Source: Pelecanus crispus (Eukaryota > Chordata > Aves > Pelecaniformes > Pelecanidae). Taken from it: a stretch of DNA of 64,000 nt. This document shows, piece by piece, positions 26,454 through 41,614 of the stretch (positions within the stretch are counted from its first letter, which is position 1; the number at the start of each line of letters is the position of its first letter). Position numbers and translations under genes: made by a program. Location: positions 30,255,150 to 30,319,149 of the forward strand of contig NC_134653.1 of assembly GCF_030463565.1 (NCBI RefSeq), read 5' to 3'. The notes beneath the pieces are model-generated. The model ran no database searches and was not told the origin of the DNA. It saw only the letters and a list, made by a program, of their open reading frames with translations.

Positions 26454-28047
26454 AAAATCTGCAGTGGCACCAGCGGCACCAGCAGAGAGCAGGGGCTGGT
26501 TTTCAATCTGCTTCTCCAAAGATGCTTTTCATGAACAAAATGCCAGGAGGGTTTTATAGCTGCGCTTCCCGTAAGCGACACTGCTGCGTTTGCCATCAGC
26601 CATTGCAGCGCTGTCAGAGAGACACCCTGACAGCCCTGCAGCTCTCAACGGGAACTGAAATCGCAGCTCTCCTGCTCAGGCCTCAAAATGAAAGGGGTCC
26701 GTTTCCTCCCCACCATGCCCCAACTTCTTTCCACCCGTAGAAGAGCAGAGGAAGCTGTCGGGAAGGCAGCGCACAAATGTGCTGGTGTAAGTCAGAAGCC
26801 AGCGGGACCCAAACCGCCCCTTGTAGCACAAAGGCTGCCTGGGGTCTAACTCGGGGCACAAGCCTGAATCAAGAATTTGATGTTAATGGGAGCTGGTGTG
26901 CCTTTCCATTAAAAATGCCTCTTACGGCAGCTGCGAGCAGCATTTTGTTCTCCTGGCTGTCGAAGGAGCGATCCCGTCCTGCAGAGGGAAGACGTCACAC
27001 GATGGGAAGGTTGCTAAGCGAGCGGTGCCCTCCTTATGATGCATGACTTCATTACTCGGCTCCCTAAATGGATGTTACATATAAATGACATTTGCCTTAG
27101 AGCATATGAGCATCCTAAAACAGTGTGCACGTTTCTGTGTGATTTGTATGGTTTTCTGAAGAATGTCCCTATTGTCTGCTGGGTTCACAGCGTCTGATGC
27201 CTGGAAATCGCTGCTTGCCGCTGCGCAAAACCCTTTTGTGGTGGGTCGGCTGCGGCGCAGGAGGGATGGGGAGTCCTGAACCAGCCGAACCGCGCGCGGG
27301 GTCCCGCCGGCGGGGGAGCCCCGGGGTGGCCCCGTGTGCAGGATGGGGCGGGTGGGCCGAATGCTGCGAGCTGGGGGGCACAGGGTACAATGCAGGTTTC
27401 TCTTTTGCTCTGATCATCTGCCTCTCCCTGCCTTGAATTTCTGCTTTCCTAATGCTTTGCTCAGTGTTTTTCTATGGGCCAAATGTTACGAGCAGAGGAC
27501 CCAGCCCGAGGGGAAGAGCCTCTCGCCGCTGCACCCCAGGGAATGCTCGCAGACACGGCCCCGCTCCTCCACGAGCCTCCCACCACTGCTTGACTCCTGA
27601 CTCTTGCACAAGGCACTGCTCCACCCCAGGGACCGAATCCTGCTCACGCCGCACCTTCCAGACCCACCAGCGCGAGCAGAAGCTGGGCAGAGGGGACGGC
27701 CACCATTTCATACCCCCAAGCATCCAGGTAAAGCCATTTCACACGGGCTGCAGCCTCCCACCGTGCAGCCACGGCCACTCTGCCAGTACCTGGGGACCTG
27801 GAGGGACCAGCTGCTCACGTGGCCATTTCATCTAAAATTGCTTAAACTCAGCTCAGCACAGGATGTCTTTTTAGATGAACTGAACTGTACAGAGAAAAGG
27901 TACGGCACCGGCTCCTGCACGTTACGCAAGACACAAATTAAGAAATAAAAAAAGAAAAAAAAAAAGTTATGTCCATCCTGAAGAGAGAAATTTGTTTTTC
28001 ATTTTTTTTCCCTGATTTCATAAGAACATCCACAGCAGCTGATCTTT

Positions 28048-28190
28048 GCAGCACTAACGTAATCTGGTGATATATTTTAATCCCATTATGTTGCCATGTG
28101 GTTGCTCATAGTCTGCCTGGACTATGAGGAACAGATGTTTCCTAATTGGCACTTCTGCTACCCAGGAGTTTACATCACTGAAAATAGTTT
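28048..28190 (+). repeat. diverged duplicated non-coding element, copy A
   Basis: This segment matches copy B at 28774-28915 in the same orientation, about 726 bp away. The core tgatatattttaatcccattatg (28068-28090) differs from copy B at one base of 23. Further matching blocks follow at equivalent spacing: ccatgtgg, the tgtttcctaatt block at 28136 and the ctgaaaata block near 28180. Orientation is shown as read on the plus strand; the true direction is unknown. Whether it is an old interspersed repeat or a duplicated regulatory element cannot be told here. Confidence 0.7.
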
Positions 28191-28773
28191 CTTTGCCTTT
28201 CGTGTTGACATTGAAAGCGAGACCCCGCCGCTGGTTTTTACAGCCTCAAATTATATAATGGCATTGGCTGCTCGTATTCCAATTACCCACCTCGAGCTGC
28301 TATTTTCTGTACAAAGGCAGCAGCGCTGATACCAGGTTGGAGTGCGTGGGTGCAATGGATGGGTCACGCCGTGTTTGCTGGCGATCGCCGGGGTTTAATT
28401 GCCGGCTGCTGCAGGACAAGGAAGCAATTGGGGCTGCCCTGGCCGCTCGCCTGGAGGAAAAGACAACATTTTCTTTTTTCGGATGTATTTGGGTAAAGCG
28501 TTCGACGCAAAGCCCCGTCCAGCGGCAGAGTACGGCACAAGGGCGTCTGCGGCCCCTGCGCTGGAGGGGCCGGGGGCTGAGCGCTGCGGCCGTGCACGGG
28601 AGGCTCCTCACCTTTGGCCGCAGCCGACTCACTATTTCCCAGCACATACCTTTAGCTTTTCGTATTATTAAAGCGTTTTGGTTTTGTCCTGAGTGTTTCG
28701 TAATCAAGCGTTGGGAAAAACACACTGAGTGACTGACTGTGGCGCATGGGGCAGGAGCAGCGTCGCCGAGCCC

Positions 28774-28915
28774 TTAGCGCTGCTATAATCCCCTGATACA
28801 TTTTAATCCCATTATGTCTCCACGTGGCTGTTTGCAATTCTGGCCTTTGAAGAAGTGACGTTTCTTAATTAGTATTTCAGCTGGACAGTAGTTTTCCTTG
28901 CTGAAAGAATCTAGG
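28774..28915 (+). repeat. diverged duplicated non-coding element, copy B
   Basis: The partner of copy A. Matching blocks are tgatacattttaatcccattatg (28794-28816), ccacgtgg, cgtttcttaatt (28859-28870) and ctgaaaga (about 28901). Spacings between blocks agree with copy A to within a few bases. DNA between the two copies does not appear duplicated. No open frame is shared between the copies, so coding function is unlikely. Confidence 0.7.
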
Positions 28916-31900
28916 AAGCTATAAAGCTTTCTTTCCTTCCTTTTTCTCCCTTTTTGCACTAGTGTTAGGAACAAAAATGAGCGGCAAGAAAGGGAATGGG
29001 AGCCTGGCGTTCTGGACAAGAGCGCCCATCAGCTCCGGTCATCTGCCTCCTGCGCAGCGCAGAGCTCTGGGTACCATGCGGTGATCAAAGCGCATTTGTC
29101 TCACCGGTTGCTGAACAGGGCTTGGTATTACCTCTGCCTATAAATACCAGAGATCTCCTCTGCCGACCTGCACGGCCCCCTGTAAGACGGGAGAAGCCGT
29201 ACTTGCAGGCTGGCACCAGCCCAGCGACGCTAACAGGTCCTGTGCCCATGTCCGGCAGCCAGCAGCCCGGCTTAGCTCCTCTCCATGTCTAATCCTGTGT
29301 TTTGGCTGCAGCGTTCAGAGCCTGAAATAGAAAAATCACTTGAGCCCCACACACCCTTCACGTACGACCATTAAAAACCGGTCGCTATAAACAGGTCATT
29401 TTATAAAGACAAGCCAAGCAGGGACATTCTGCTCGCCGGGGCCATGCAGCACAGTGCCAGCGCCCGGTGTACCCCCTCCTGCCCCCCCAGCTCTGCCAGC
29501 CAGCACCGTGCCGGGCCACCGGCACGGACCCACCACGCACCAGGTCCCCTCGCTCACAGCAGCTGCTTTTTCTCCCCAGATGTTTTCTCTAATCAGAAGA
29601 GGGGGAAAACCAAGGCAGCAGCAACTGCTGCGAGCTCAGCATCGAGCCCCTCTGCTCAGCCCCGCTGCTCCCCATCGCCCCGGGGACATCAGGAACCGGC
29701 GTCCCTTGCCGAAGCGAGGAGAGGCTCCTCTCTCGGCTGGAGAAATAACACTGGGTCGTTTCACTCCTGTCCCAGCTTTCACATTAATCAGAGGTGAGAT
29801 TACTTTTCCACATACCAAAGCTGAGCACTGATAAATCACAAATCTGCCCTGAAAACCACAAGACTATATTATATATGCTGGGTTCCTGCTTATTTTTCCT
29901 TTCTTACGTCTGTGCATGTATGCACAAACATGAGGCTAGAGGCTCAATTTAATTTAAAGAAGAGAAAAAATAGAAGTTAAGAATCTCATGTAATCACATG
30001 GCTCCAGAAGCTGGAGAATTAAACATAACAATAACAATAATTTTCAAAGGACAAAAATCTGTGAAACCCGCAGTAAACCCCTAACAGTTGGCAACGCGCA
30101 TTCGATACCCAAAAGTATCCAGGCTGCAGACAAAACTCCCCCCACTCTAACTAAGAATAAACATTTCATATTTTCAAGACTATTCGGTTTTAGCCAATGA
30201 TTTCCCCGACCTTGGCGTGTCTCCCAGGACCGGCACCCCGTGCACGAAGAGGGATTCACCCAGCTGCTGCCACTGGGCTCGGTGGGCACAGCGGGAAGGC
30301 AAAGGAAAGCCCCTGTGAGCACACGGGCACTTTCACACCTCTTTTCATCACATTTGCTTCCACCCCACCAGCCAGCCCATCCTGCATCGGTTACATTCCC
30401 CCATGAAGGCACATTCAAAGGACAGACAATGGCCGATGCTCCAGTTAAAAAATAAAATAGGAAGGAAAAGGCACCTAAATCTCAGATGCAATTTAGACCG
30501 GGGTTTGCATTATTTTTATTCTGGCATGAATTACTCCATGCCAATCGCTGCTGCGCTTTCCCCTGCAGGCAGCACCCTTTCCTGCCTCCGGCCCACGGCA
30601 CAGCCCGGGCTCCCGGCGCTCGGGGGGATTAACCTGCAGAGGCTCCCAGGGGAATCCCACCGCCCTACGGCACCTGCAGCTCCCGCAAGCACCCAGCGTG
30701 CCCCAGCCACCGCAGGCATCAGAGGAACCGGCCATCCGAGGGGGCTGAAACCCAGCGTGGCTGGTGGCAACGGGGTTTGAGCCCCCGCCTCGTCTTTGCA
30801 GGGCGAAAAAAAAAAATAGTTTGCCAGTCTGGAGAACAGCTTTAGCTCTCCCATCTTTTGGCATGACAGCAAAACCACCCACCCGCCGGCAGAGCCGTGG
30901 GACCGCTGAAATATCACCAGCTACCGCCGCTGACAGCGCCCGCTGTTCCCCCCGCAGCCGCGCCGGCAGCGAGGCCCGGTGGGCAGCGGGGAGGGAGCGG
31001 GTCCAAGAGGCAGCGCTCGGGGCGGCCGGGGGCACCGAGCCGCAGCGGCCGTGCCGGGGGGCGGGCAGCGAGCGGCAGGATAGCAGCGTGCCAGATGGCA
31101 CCTCCACAGCTCGCGTGGGATGGAGGCGATCTTGTGCTTTTGAATAAATTTTTAAAAAAAAAAATTTTAATTTTTTTTTTTTTTTTAAATTCCCAGCACA
31201 CGTCTCTCCAAGCCAGCAACAGCATCTGCTCAGCCGTGCTGAGGAGCTGCGCCTTTCAGGTGACCACATCTCCCGAAACGCTGGGTTCGGTGGTGATGTT
31301 TCTAATGGTGGCGAATCCCCCCGAAGCCAAGGGTACTTCTTGCACAGATTAACTGCCTTCACCCTCAGACCCAGCCCTCGCTCCTCGGCTCAGCTTGTTC
31401 AGCTTCGAGTGCCAGTCAGTGGCTCTTGCTATTTGCCCGTCCGCGGAGCTGAACAGCCTCCGAGTCTCAGATTTCTCTTCCCACCGCCCGGATCCTACCA
31501 CTTCTGTGGTTTCTCCAAAAGGAAAAGGGAAAGGGGAGCTGGAAGGAGGAAACATCCCAGAGGAGGACACCGAGCCAGAGCGAGCAGCCCACGCTGCCTT
31601 CTCCAGCCCCACGCTCCTGGGTGGTGGATCCAAACCTCTGGGAAAGCCATGAGCGGCTGAAAAACGAGTCCTGTGCGAGGGGAACCGGGAGGGCTCCACA
31701 GCTAACGCAGCATCGCTCCCGCGGGAGCTGAACCCCGGCTTTCCCTGCTCCCGCGGTGCAGCCACCCCACAGCTGGAGCAGAGGTTAGCGGGGTGCCCTG
31801 TCCTCTGCCCCCCATCCCACCGGCCCCATGGGTGGGTGCCACAGCCAGGGAGCGGCGCAGAGGCTGCGGCAGTCGTTCATGCCGTCGCCTCCTGGGCGCT

Positions 31901-34211
31901 GCTGGCAGCTGCCGGGCGAGCAGGGCGGCAGCCAGGGCCCCATCGGGTCCCGACCGTGTGCTGGCACCCGACAGCTCCCACTTCGCATTTTGCAGAGGGT
32001 GACACAAGACCAGAGCCCCAGCTCTGCCCTGGTGACACTGGGGGACAGCGCATGGCGAGTCTCTGCTCGCCTTCCCCAGACCAGACCCCACGTTTTGCCT
32101 CTCTCAGCCGAGCCTGCGCTTCCCGGAAGGCTGGGAAATCTGCCCGCCCTGCCCGGGTTGCCTGCATTGCTGGGCAGATGGCTTCACATGTGTTGTCTGT
32201 GGCCACTGAAAAATGCAACCAGACGGGGACGTGGCTCTCTCTGGAGCTATCCCTGCCCGTAGCAGCTGGGAACAGCAGTGATGCCGGGACGCTGACCAGG
32301 GAATAACGTGGCTCCCACCCGAGAAGAGAGCTAGGGACCTGCTAGCAGCGTGTCCGTGCTCGGCCCCAGCCGGCAGCCACGGTTCCTGTGGCACGGGGGG
32401 TGATGGAGCCGCGCAGCCATCCAGCTGCTGTCCCTGTGGCTCGGGGCCCCTCCATGGGCAGCGGGAACGCGGAGCTCTGTCCCGGCACCTCTCCGGCCCA
32501 GCTGAGGACGGCTGCATGCCAGGGCACGGGCTGTGCCGGGGACGACACCTGGCAGCGCCGTTTGCAGGGCGGGATGTGACTTCCTTCAGTGAGGGCAGGT
32601 TTTTGGGGTTGGGGTTACTGGTGAGCAACTGTGAGTCAGAACAGGAGCAGGTGCTAAATAACAGAAGCCTCGCTCGGTCAGGAAAACACGTCTCCTCCTA
32701 CGTGAGCCCCTGCAGAAACCGCCCGCTCCGGTACGCTGCCGTCGCCCTGCGGCAAGCGCGGTACAGCCCACCCGCTGGAGCAAAATGCCCAGCGGGGGGG
32801 CCGGGTCCTGCTCATGCCACAGCTGCTGCGTTTCCTCCCATCTCTGGCTCAGGCCACGAAAACTTGGGGCCAGCAACCAGGAGCGCGGTCCTGCGGAGGT
32901 GATGCCGCCAGGCAGGACGCCGGCGGGGTCCGGGCATCACCGAGTCCCCTTGCCGTGGGCAACCTGGGGCAGCGCGGTGGCTTCTGGTGCCCCGGGGAGC
33001 AGCCCAAGGTCGGAGTGGAAAAACCCACCTCGGCAGAGCTGAAGCTGCATCGAGGTGACCTGAGGGCGCCCACCTGAGCGCAACCAGCTGCCAGATGAGG
33101 AAATTCCCTTGGCGGGTCACAGATGAGCCACCTCTGAGTTCATTCACATTTTCCCCTTCTGCTTTCGGTGCTTTTCCCCCCAGGACCCCGTCACAGCTCA
33201 CAGCCGGGCTCTGTGGTCCCTGCGGGGGCTGCCTCGGTCCCCAGCTGCAGGGACCGTGGGTCTCTGCTCTGCGCCTTGTTGCTGATTTTGGCAGTTTGCA
33301 CCCCCAGGAGACGCCATTTCCACCCCCCAGAAGACGCCGTTTCCCACTGACGATTCACAGCCAAACACCCAGATGAGGCAAAGCAGCAGCACAGAGGGGT
33401 GTGTATCACTACTTTCATTAAAACCCCATTTTTCACGAGAAATATTCAGTCTGGGATCATTCTGAATTTTCCCCCTTGAGGGAAACACAGAGATTTTCGC
33501 AGGGAAGCGGCTCGGTTGAGGCGACACGGCAGCACGCTGCCAAAGCACGACTCGCTGAGGAGCTGACATTTCACAGCAACATTTGGCAAATGATTAATTC
33601 AGATTATCGCCCGGTGGAGCTGGGCCTTGCCAAACTGCTGATTTATGCTGGGCTCAGTCATCCCTAGCACAGCGGAAAGGGCTCTGAAACGCGGGGGATT
33701 CAGGGGGCAAAACACCATCCGCCGGGGTGGTCGTGCATGGGAGCCGGCAGAGGGGAGGGCTGTGCATCCCCATTTCCCCGCGATTCCCGGGTTTGCTGGT
33801 GTTCACACCAAAATATTGCAGGTCCCTGCTCCCCGGGAGCTGCGGTGCACGGGAGAGGAGCGTGGCAGGAGCCGGTGCAGGGGTGGCTGGGGTGTCCCGT
33901 CAAATGCACATCACCGGGGCTGGAAAGCAGCCCCCCACCCATGCAACCCCCGGCCCCCACACACCCACAGCCGCCCCGCGCAGCAAAGCTGCAGTGACAC
34001 AAAGCGGCTGCCACCGCTGCGGCCGCATCCTGACGGCGGAGGGGACCGAAACGGGCCGGCCCAGGAGCCTCCACGCCGCCTCCACCGCTGCAGCCAGCCC
34101 TGGCAGAACCGCGGAGCTGCGAGGACGGTGCCGCCGCATCACCGAGCGCAGCCGGGCAGGGTGAGGCTGCGGTTCTGTGGGAGCCGGCACCCAACAGCTT
34201 CCTTTGCTCGA

Positions 34212-34316
34212 CTTACAATGCACATAAGTAAAGCGTTCTTTAGCATTATTAATGCCAAATTAAAGCATTATTCCTAACTAAAGCTTACAATGCCTAATAA
34301 TTAAAGCAATTAGTGG
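34212..34316. promoter_or_regulatory. AT-rich block with repeated short motifs, possible homeodomain-site cluster
   Basis: Within about 105 bp there are two copies of cttacaatgc (34212 and 34284), two of agcattatt (34242 and 34264), four of taaagc (34229, 34261, 34279, 34302) and several TAAT/ATTA cores. It sits in GC-rich surroundings about 500-600 bp beyond the CRYBB2 poly(A) signal. A regulatory role is a guess; homeodomain proteins bind TAAT cores, but such cores are common in AT-rich DNA. Confidence 0.35.
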
Positions 34317-34806
34317 GCTTGGAGGTGTCCCGACCAGGAGGGCAAACCCCCCAGACATCATTGCACCCACCCTGGCACCACGGTGCTTCGGGGTCACCTT
34401 TGCTGGCCACAGCAGGGTGCATGGCTGCGGAGGAGCCGCTCACCCCTGGCTGTGTCCCCCAGGACAGGGCTGAGCCCCGCAGCCATCGCAGTCAGGCTGG
34501 ACCCCCCCAGGGCTGCGGAGGAGGTGAGCAGCTCCCATCCCTCCTGCCGAGCCCCCCAGCTCACCTCCCTGCGGGCAGCTTGGTCTGTCAGCACCGGCCG
34601 GTGAACACGGCGATGCCGCTGGCGGTGAACGGGTGGGTGGCCAGGAGGTGGGTGGGATGCGGGCGGCACTGAAAGCAGTGGGGGTCTGGCAATGGGCCCC
34701 CCTCCCCGCCCAGGAGCACGGGGTCAGGACGGGCATCCCGCTGGTGGGGTCCCACTGTGCCCCGTGGGAATGAAGGGAACAGAGCCGGGACTTTGAAACT
34801 CCAAGC

Positions 34807-34812
34807 TTTATT
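34807..34812 (-). terminator. CRYBB2: CRYBB2 polyadenylation signal (AATAAA)
   Basis: A canonical AATAAA on the minus strand lies about 122 nt downstream of the CRYBB2 stop codon at 34934. This gives a short 3' UTR, as is usual for beta-crystallin genes. Confidence 0.85.
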
Positions 34813-34933
34813 CAGTTGCTTCGGCAGCGGCGTGCATCACACGGAGGGAGGCAGGAGGCGAGGCCGTGGGGGGACAGCAGCGGCCGGGGGAAAGCTTGCT
34901 CCGCTCCCCGTGCCCCGGCGCGGGCCGGGGGCT

Positions 34934-37787
<2,854 letters not shown>

Positions 37788-37804
37788 CATAAGCTGGGTT
37801 GTCC

Positions 37805-38691
37805 GCTGCCTTGGGAGGAAAACTCAGAAGGTTAAAAGCTGCCACTGAGGACACAGCCGGGACTGTGCTCACGGCTCTGTGTCCGTGCCTCCCATCCGTC
37901 CCCCACAGCCTGCCCGGCGCTCGGCCGCTGGCTGCTCCTTGCTGCTGAGGTGCACGGAAAGGGGAAAGGGGTGCCAGGGCTGGGGCTCGCAGCAGGACGG
38001 GAGCAGGCTGGGTTCGCCAGGGCCAGTCCCCGCTCAGGGCTGCTTGGCACCTCAAACCTCCCCAGGCTCATGGAGGAGCCTGGGTGATGGTCCCAGGGCA
38101 GCATCAACCATGATGGGACCTGCAGAGGGTCTCCAGCCTGGAGCGAGGGGCCCCATGAACCCAGGGCATTCCTGAGTCGCTCCTGGGGGACCCCAGCACT
38201 TGCGGCCGAGGTTTTTCCCTCTGCCTCTGCCCAGCAAGCGACAGTCAAGGCATGCGGGTGCCTGCATGGGGCAACCGGGGAGAAGCACCGGGGCTCCCAG
38301 CACTCGCCCCAGCCATGCGTGTGTGCATGTGTGCGTGTGCAGGGTCGCCGGTGCTGAGCCCCCCCAACTCCGCCTGGCACAGCCACCCCTGCGAAGGACC
38401 CTCGTCCTCAAGCCCAGCGGGACCCCTGGCATCTGAGCAGGCTCCAAACCAGGTGAAAACAGCTCATTCCTGATAAAACAAAAAATGCGCCATGGCCGGG
38501 TGGCAATACTCCTGAGCTGGCCACCCGGTTTGGGCTGCAGAGGCAGGACCATCCCCACGACTCATCCCCTGTGTGCCTGCATCCCACAGCCACCTCCGTG
38601 CCGCTGCCCGGCGCTGCAGGAGGGAGCTCCGGTGCCGGGGGTCTGGAGGAGGCAATGACAAAAAAGAGGACAATAAATAGAAAAGTCTTAC
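37805..38691 (-). other. CRYBB2: CRYBB2 intron 1
   Basis: The non-coding exon 1 donor (AACTG|GTAAGA at 38692/38691) is joined to an acceptor just upstream of the start codon. The acceptor is probably ...GGCAG before 37804, or the CCCAAG a few bases earlier. No exon is recognised inside. Confidence 0.7.
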
Positions 38692-38720
38692 CAGTTATAC
38701 CAGAACCCGCTTGAGCCAGT
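38692..38720 (-). other. CRYBB2: CRYBB2 non-coding exon 1 (approximate 5' end)
   Basis: A short exon is inferred between a TATAAA at 38746-38751 and a good donor, AACTG|GTAAGA, whose last exonic base is 38692. Beta-crystallin genes normally have such a short 5' untranslated first exon. The transcription start is placed about 25-32 nt downstream of the TATA box and is uncertain by several bases. Confidence 0.7.
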
Positions 38721-38745
38721 GAAGGGCTGGGGCCGAGAGGTGGAA

Positions 38746-38751
38746 TTTATA
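38746..38751 (-). promoter_or_regulatory. CRYBB2: CRYBB2 TATA box (TATAAA)
   Basis: TATAAA on the minus strand is correctly spaced from the inferred exon 1. Strong TATA promoters are the rule for lens crystallin genes, which are transcribed at very high level in fibre cells. Confidence 0.85.
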
Positions 38752-38831
38752 CCGAGCTGCAGAAGAATGGTGCCAAAACTATTTACAAAATAGTTAAAGC
38801 ATGATTCAAAGCGAGAATGCTGGATTAAAAC

Positions 38832-38936
38832 CCAATGAAAACCAAGGTCAGCTGATCGGCCGCAGCCTTTGTCTCCCCAAACACCAAGTTGGGGAGTTAT
38901 TTCATTAGCTTTCACATTCGAGTCGCCCGCTTTGTT
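38832..38936 (-). promoter_or_regulatory. CRYBB2: CRYBB2 proximal promoter with Maf- and SOX-like sites
   Basis: About 80-190 bp upstream of the TATA box there is an inverted CCAAT (38832-38837), a Maf half-site-like gtcagctgatc (38847-38857), an ACAAAGG (38866-38872) and an AACAAAG SOX consensus (38930-38936, minus strand). Large Maf proteins, Pax6 and SOX factors are established activators of crystallin genes; their use here is inferred from motif match only. Confidence 0.45.
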
Positions 38937-38939
38937 GAG

Positions 38940-41600
38940 TTTGTTGGCAAGGAGATTTGGAGTTTGCATGCATCAGCCGAATGTATGCCAAGACCCAGAC
39001 CAGCCCTTGCAAACAAAAGCGCCCGCCAGCCCTGCTTCAGGAGTTTTGGAGCCAGAGACTTTATCCCTCCAACAAACCCGCGAGCCGCCCCGCCACTAGA
39101 ACTGCCGAAAACTGCTGAAGTTGGCTCTTTCCATGCACGATAAAACAAGCCTTCAAATAACGCGTAAATGTCTGGCTTTGCCCGTCTGCATCCCCAGCAA
39201 GGGAGCGCCCGCGCCCCGCAGTCCGTTCCGATGCCGGTGCCGCCGCAGAGGGACCCTGCGAGGCTCCTGGACCTGGGGCCACCACGGGAGCCCCTTCCCA
39301 CTGCTGTCCCCCACAGCCCACCCACAGCTTCGGGGATGGGCAGGGGCAGGATCTGGTCCTGGGGGCATGATGCAGCGGGGCAGCACCCGGGCAGCATCCT
39401 CAGCCTGAGCACGGGGGCACCCGGGTGCCAGGTGTCAGGCTCCTCCTTCCTTATCCCCGACCCTTTTGGGGTGCCTGAGAAGCATCCCAGCCCCGCGGGA
39501 CAGCAGGAATGGCAGCACGGAAGCCCCTCCATCACACCAGGACAAAGCCAAGGTCAGCAGCAGGGACTCACAGCCTGGGACGTGTCCCCATAGCCGGGAT
39601 GTGCCCGGTGCAGGCAGCACCGGCCCAGGGATGAGCTGAGGGTTAAGGGCAGCAGCAAAACCCGTTCGCTGGCATCTTGCTGCTGGCTGACCTGGGGAGA
39701 CATGTCAGGGCTGTGGGCTGATTTTGGCTGCAGCTAAGTGAGTTTCCTGGGAGGGGGGGAACGGGGCACACGACAACACAGCTATCAGACTCCCTGGGTG
39801 CTGTGCAGCACCCACAGCTCCCTCTCATCCCCCAGAGGAGCAGGATCCCCCTTGTCACCCCCGCAAGCATCACACAGCATTAACGTGGCCCAGACCAGCT
39901 CTCTTCTGCATGCAACATCATGAGGGTCCTGCAGCAGATGTGCCGCCAGCCCCAGCGAGGTGCTGCAGCCCCCCCGACGGCACCTCCGGATGCTCCCCCA
40001 GCCCCGGCACCCAGGACGGCCACAGGCAGGGTCACCTCCGCTGGGGCATTGCCACCGGAGCCTGCCCTGGCACTGACACACAGAGGGGTCGGTCCCCACA
40101 GTCTGCAGCTGCCCCAACTGTGGGCGATGGGGCTCATGGGGCTGCAGGGGCCACAGGCGACCGTGCAGCTCTGCAAGAAATCACGCCGTGCCACAGACAG
40201 GTTTTGGCCGGTCAGGTTTGTAAGCAGGTGCCTACAACGCTCCCAGCCCTGCCGCCATCCTTCCCCATTCCCTGTGGCCCCAGCTGCTGCAGAGCCACCG
40301 CTCTCCCCATCTTTCTGGGCTAATTCATAGGGGTTCCTGGCCCGGGACCCCCGCAGACCTGCCCAGGTCCCAGCGCAGGGCACATGCATCCCTGCGGCTG
40401 CCGTCCGGCACATCCCGGCCCCTCACGCACCCCAGTGAGTGGCAGACACAGTGCTTGGCATGGTACAGCTTGGCAGACACAGCACGGCTCCTGCCAGGCT
40501 GCGATTCCCTCCCCTTGGCCCTGCCAGGCCGGTTTTAGCTCATCTCATCCATGGGCAGCGGCGATGCCACAGGCAGCCGCAGCCGCAGCCGCCCGGAGCC
40601 CTGGCAGCCCCATGGACTGTCCTGGAAGCAGCTTTTGCTGCTTAGGGCCATGCAATCTCCTTTAATAGCTGCAATCCCAGGCCCAAAAAGAAAAGTTCTG
40701 AAGAGGCTGTCCGGTGAGGGGCATGAAGTGCTCAGGCAGCCTCAAGCCTGTCTCCCATCCCTGCCACCAGCTCCGGGTGGTCCCCGAGCGCGGCCGCACC
40801 TCTGCCTGCACAGCTGCGGCGGCTCAGTGCTGGGATGCCCAGCTCCCCGCTGGCATCCTCAGGGCACGTGGCCCAGAGGCACCTCTAGCCCCTGCCTTTG
40901 CAACCAAAACAGCTGCCCCACATGTCAGAGAGATCATCCTCAGGGAGCAACAACCCCGGGTGCTGGTGGGAAGCTTCCTCAGGGCTGGGGGCCCTGCAGG
41001 GTGCTGGGGCCAGGCGCAGCCCTGACCCCACGGGGTGAGCCTACCTTTGGGGTGCAAAAGGCCTGGCACTGCCCAGGGGTGGCCATTCTCCACGTCCCCG
41101 CTGCTCCCAGGGCCACCCCAGCCTCACCACCCCTGCGGCTGCCCGTGTCTCCCAGGACCCCCCAGCCGCCACCGTGCCCTTTGGGCTGGACACCCTCCTG
41201 CAGCGGAGCAGGCAGGGCTGGGGAAAGCGGGGAAGGAGCCATGAGCAGAGCTCCCCCCACCCACGGAGATGCTTGGAGAAGGGGCAGAGTCATGAGAAAA
41301 GCCCTTGGCAAGTGCCCTGAGACCACCTCCCCGGGGCTGGCTGCCCCCGGTGCAGGGCTCGCCTCCATGCCGCTCCAAATGCCGGCCATGCCAGCACCGC
41401 ACTGTGGCACCGCCTGGGTTACTTTTGGAAAGCTGCAGCTTTTACATAATATGGCAAATACTTGCTCTTTCCCTGCTTCTGCTCTGCATGGGAGATGCTG
41501 GGGGCACTGCCATGGCACCCGTCCACGTCCCGCCATCCACTGTACACCCCCGCAAGCACAACCCCCATCCTGGACCAGGCAGGCTCCCGGCAGCCTCCAG
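38940..41600. other. intergenic spacer between CRYBB3 and CRYBB2
   Basis: A GC-rich spacer of about 2.7 kb separates the CRYBB3 poly(A) signal from the CRYBB2 promoter. Open frames on both strands, including one of about 410 codons on the plus strand, lack motifs and appear to come from composition. Distal CRYBB2 regulatory DNA would be expected here, but none can be identified by eye. Confidence 0.7.
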
Positions 41601-41608
41601 CTCAGAGC

Positions 41609-41614
41609 TTTATT
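41609..41614 (-). terminator. CRYBB3: CRYBB3 polyadenylation signal (AATAAA)
   Basis: A canonical AATAAA on the minus strand lies about 100 nt downstream of the CRYBB3 stop codon at 41716. Confidence 0.85.

Larger units (their letters stand above)
26454..34800. other. intergenic region between the solo LTR and CRYBB2
   Basis: No protein-coding gene is recognised. The stretch is generally GC-rich, and the long open frames around 30.5-34.2 kb occur on both strands at once, which points to composition rather than coding. It holds the paired diverged element at 28048 and 28774, and an AT-rich block with repeated short motifs at 34212-34316 close to the 3' end of CRYBB2. An A-then-T homopolymer stretch occurs at about 31150-31187. 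Confidence 0.7.

Noticed and set aside
30493-31362. A minus-strand open frame of 289 codons in the intergenic region
   Set aside because: It contains translated homopolymer and GC-rich sequence with no family resemblance, and plus-strand frames of similar length overlap it.
38311-38341. GT-rich run in CRYBB2 intron 1 as a microsatellite
   Set aside because: The units are irregular and too short to call a repeat array.
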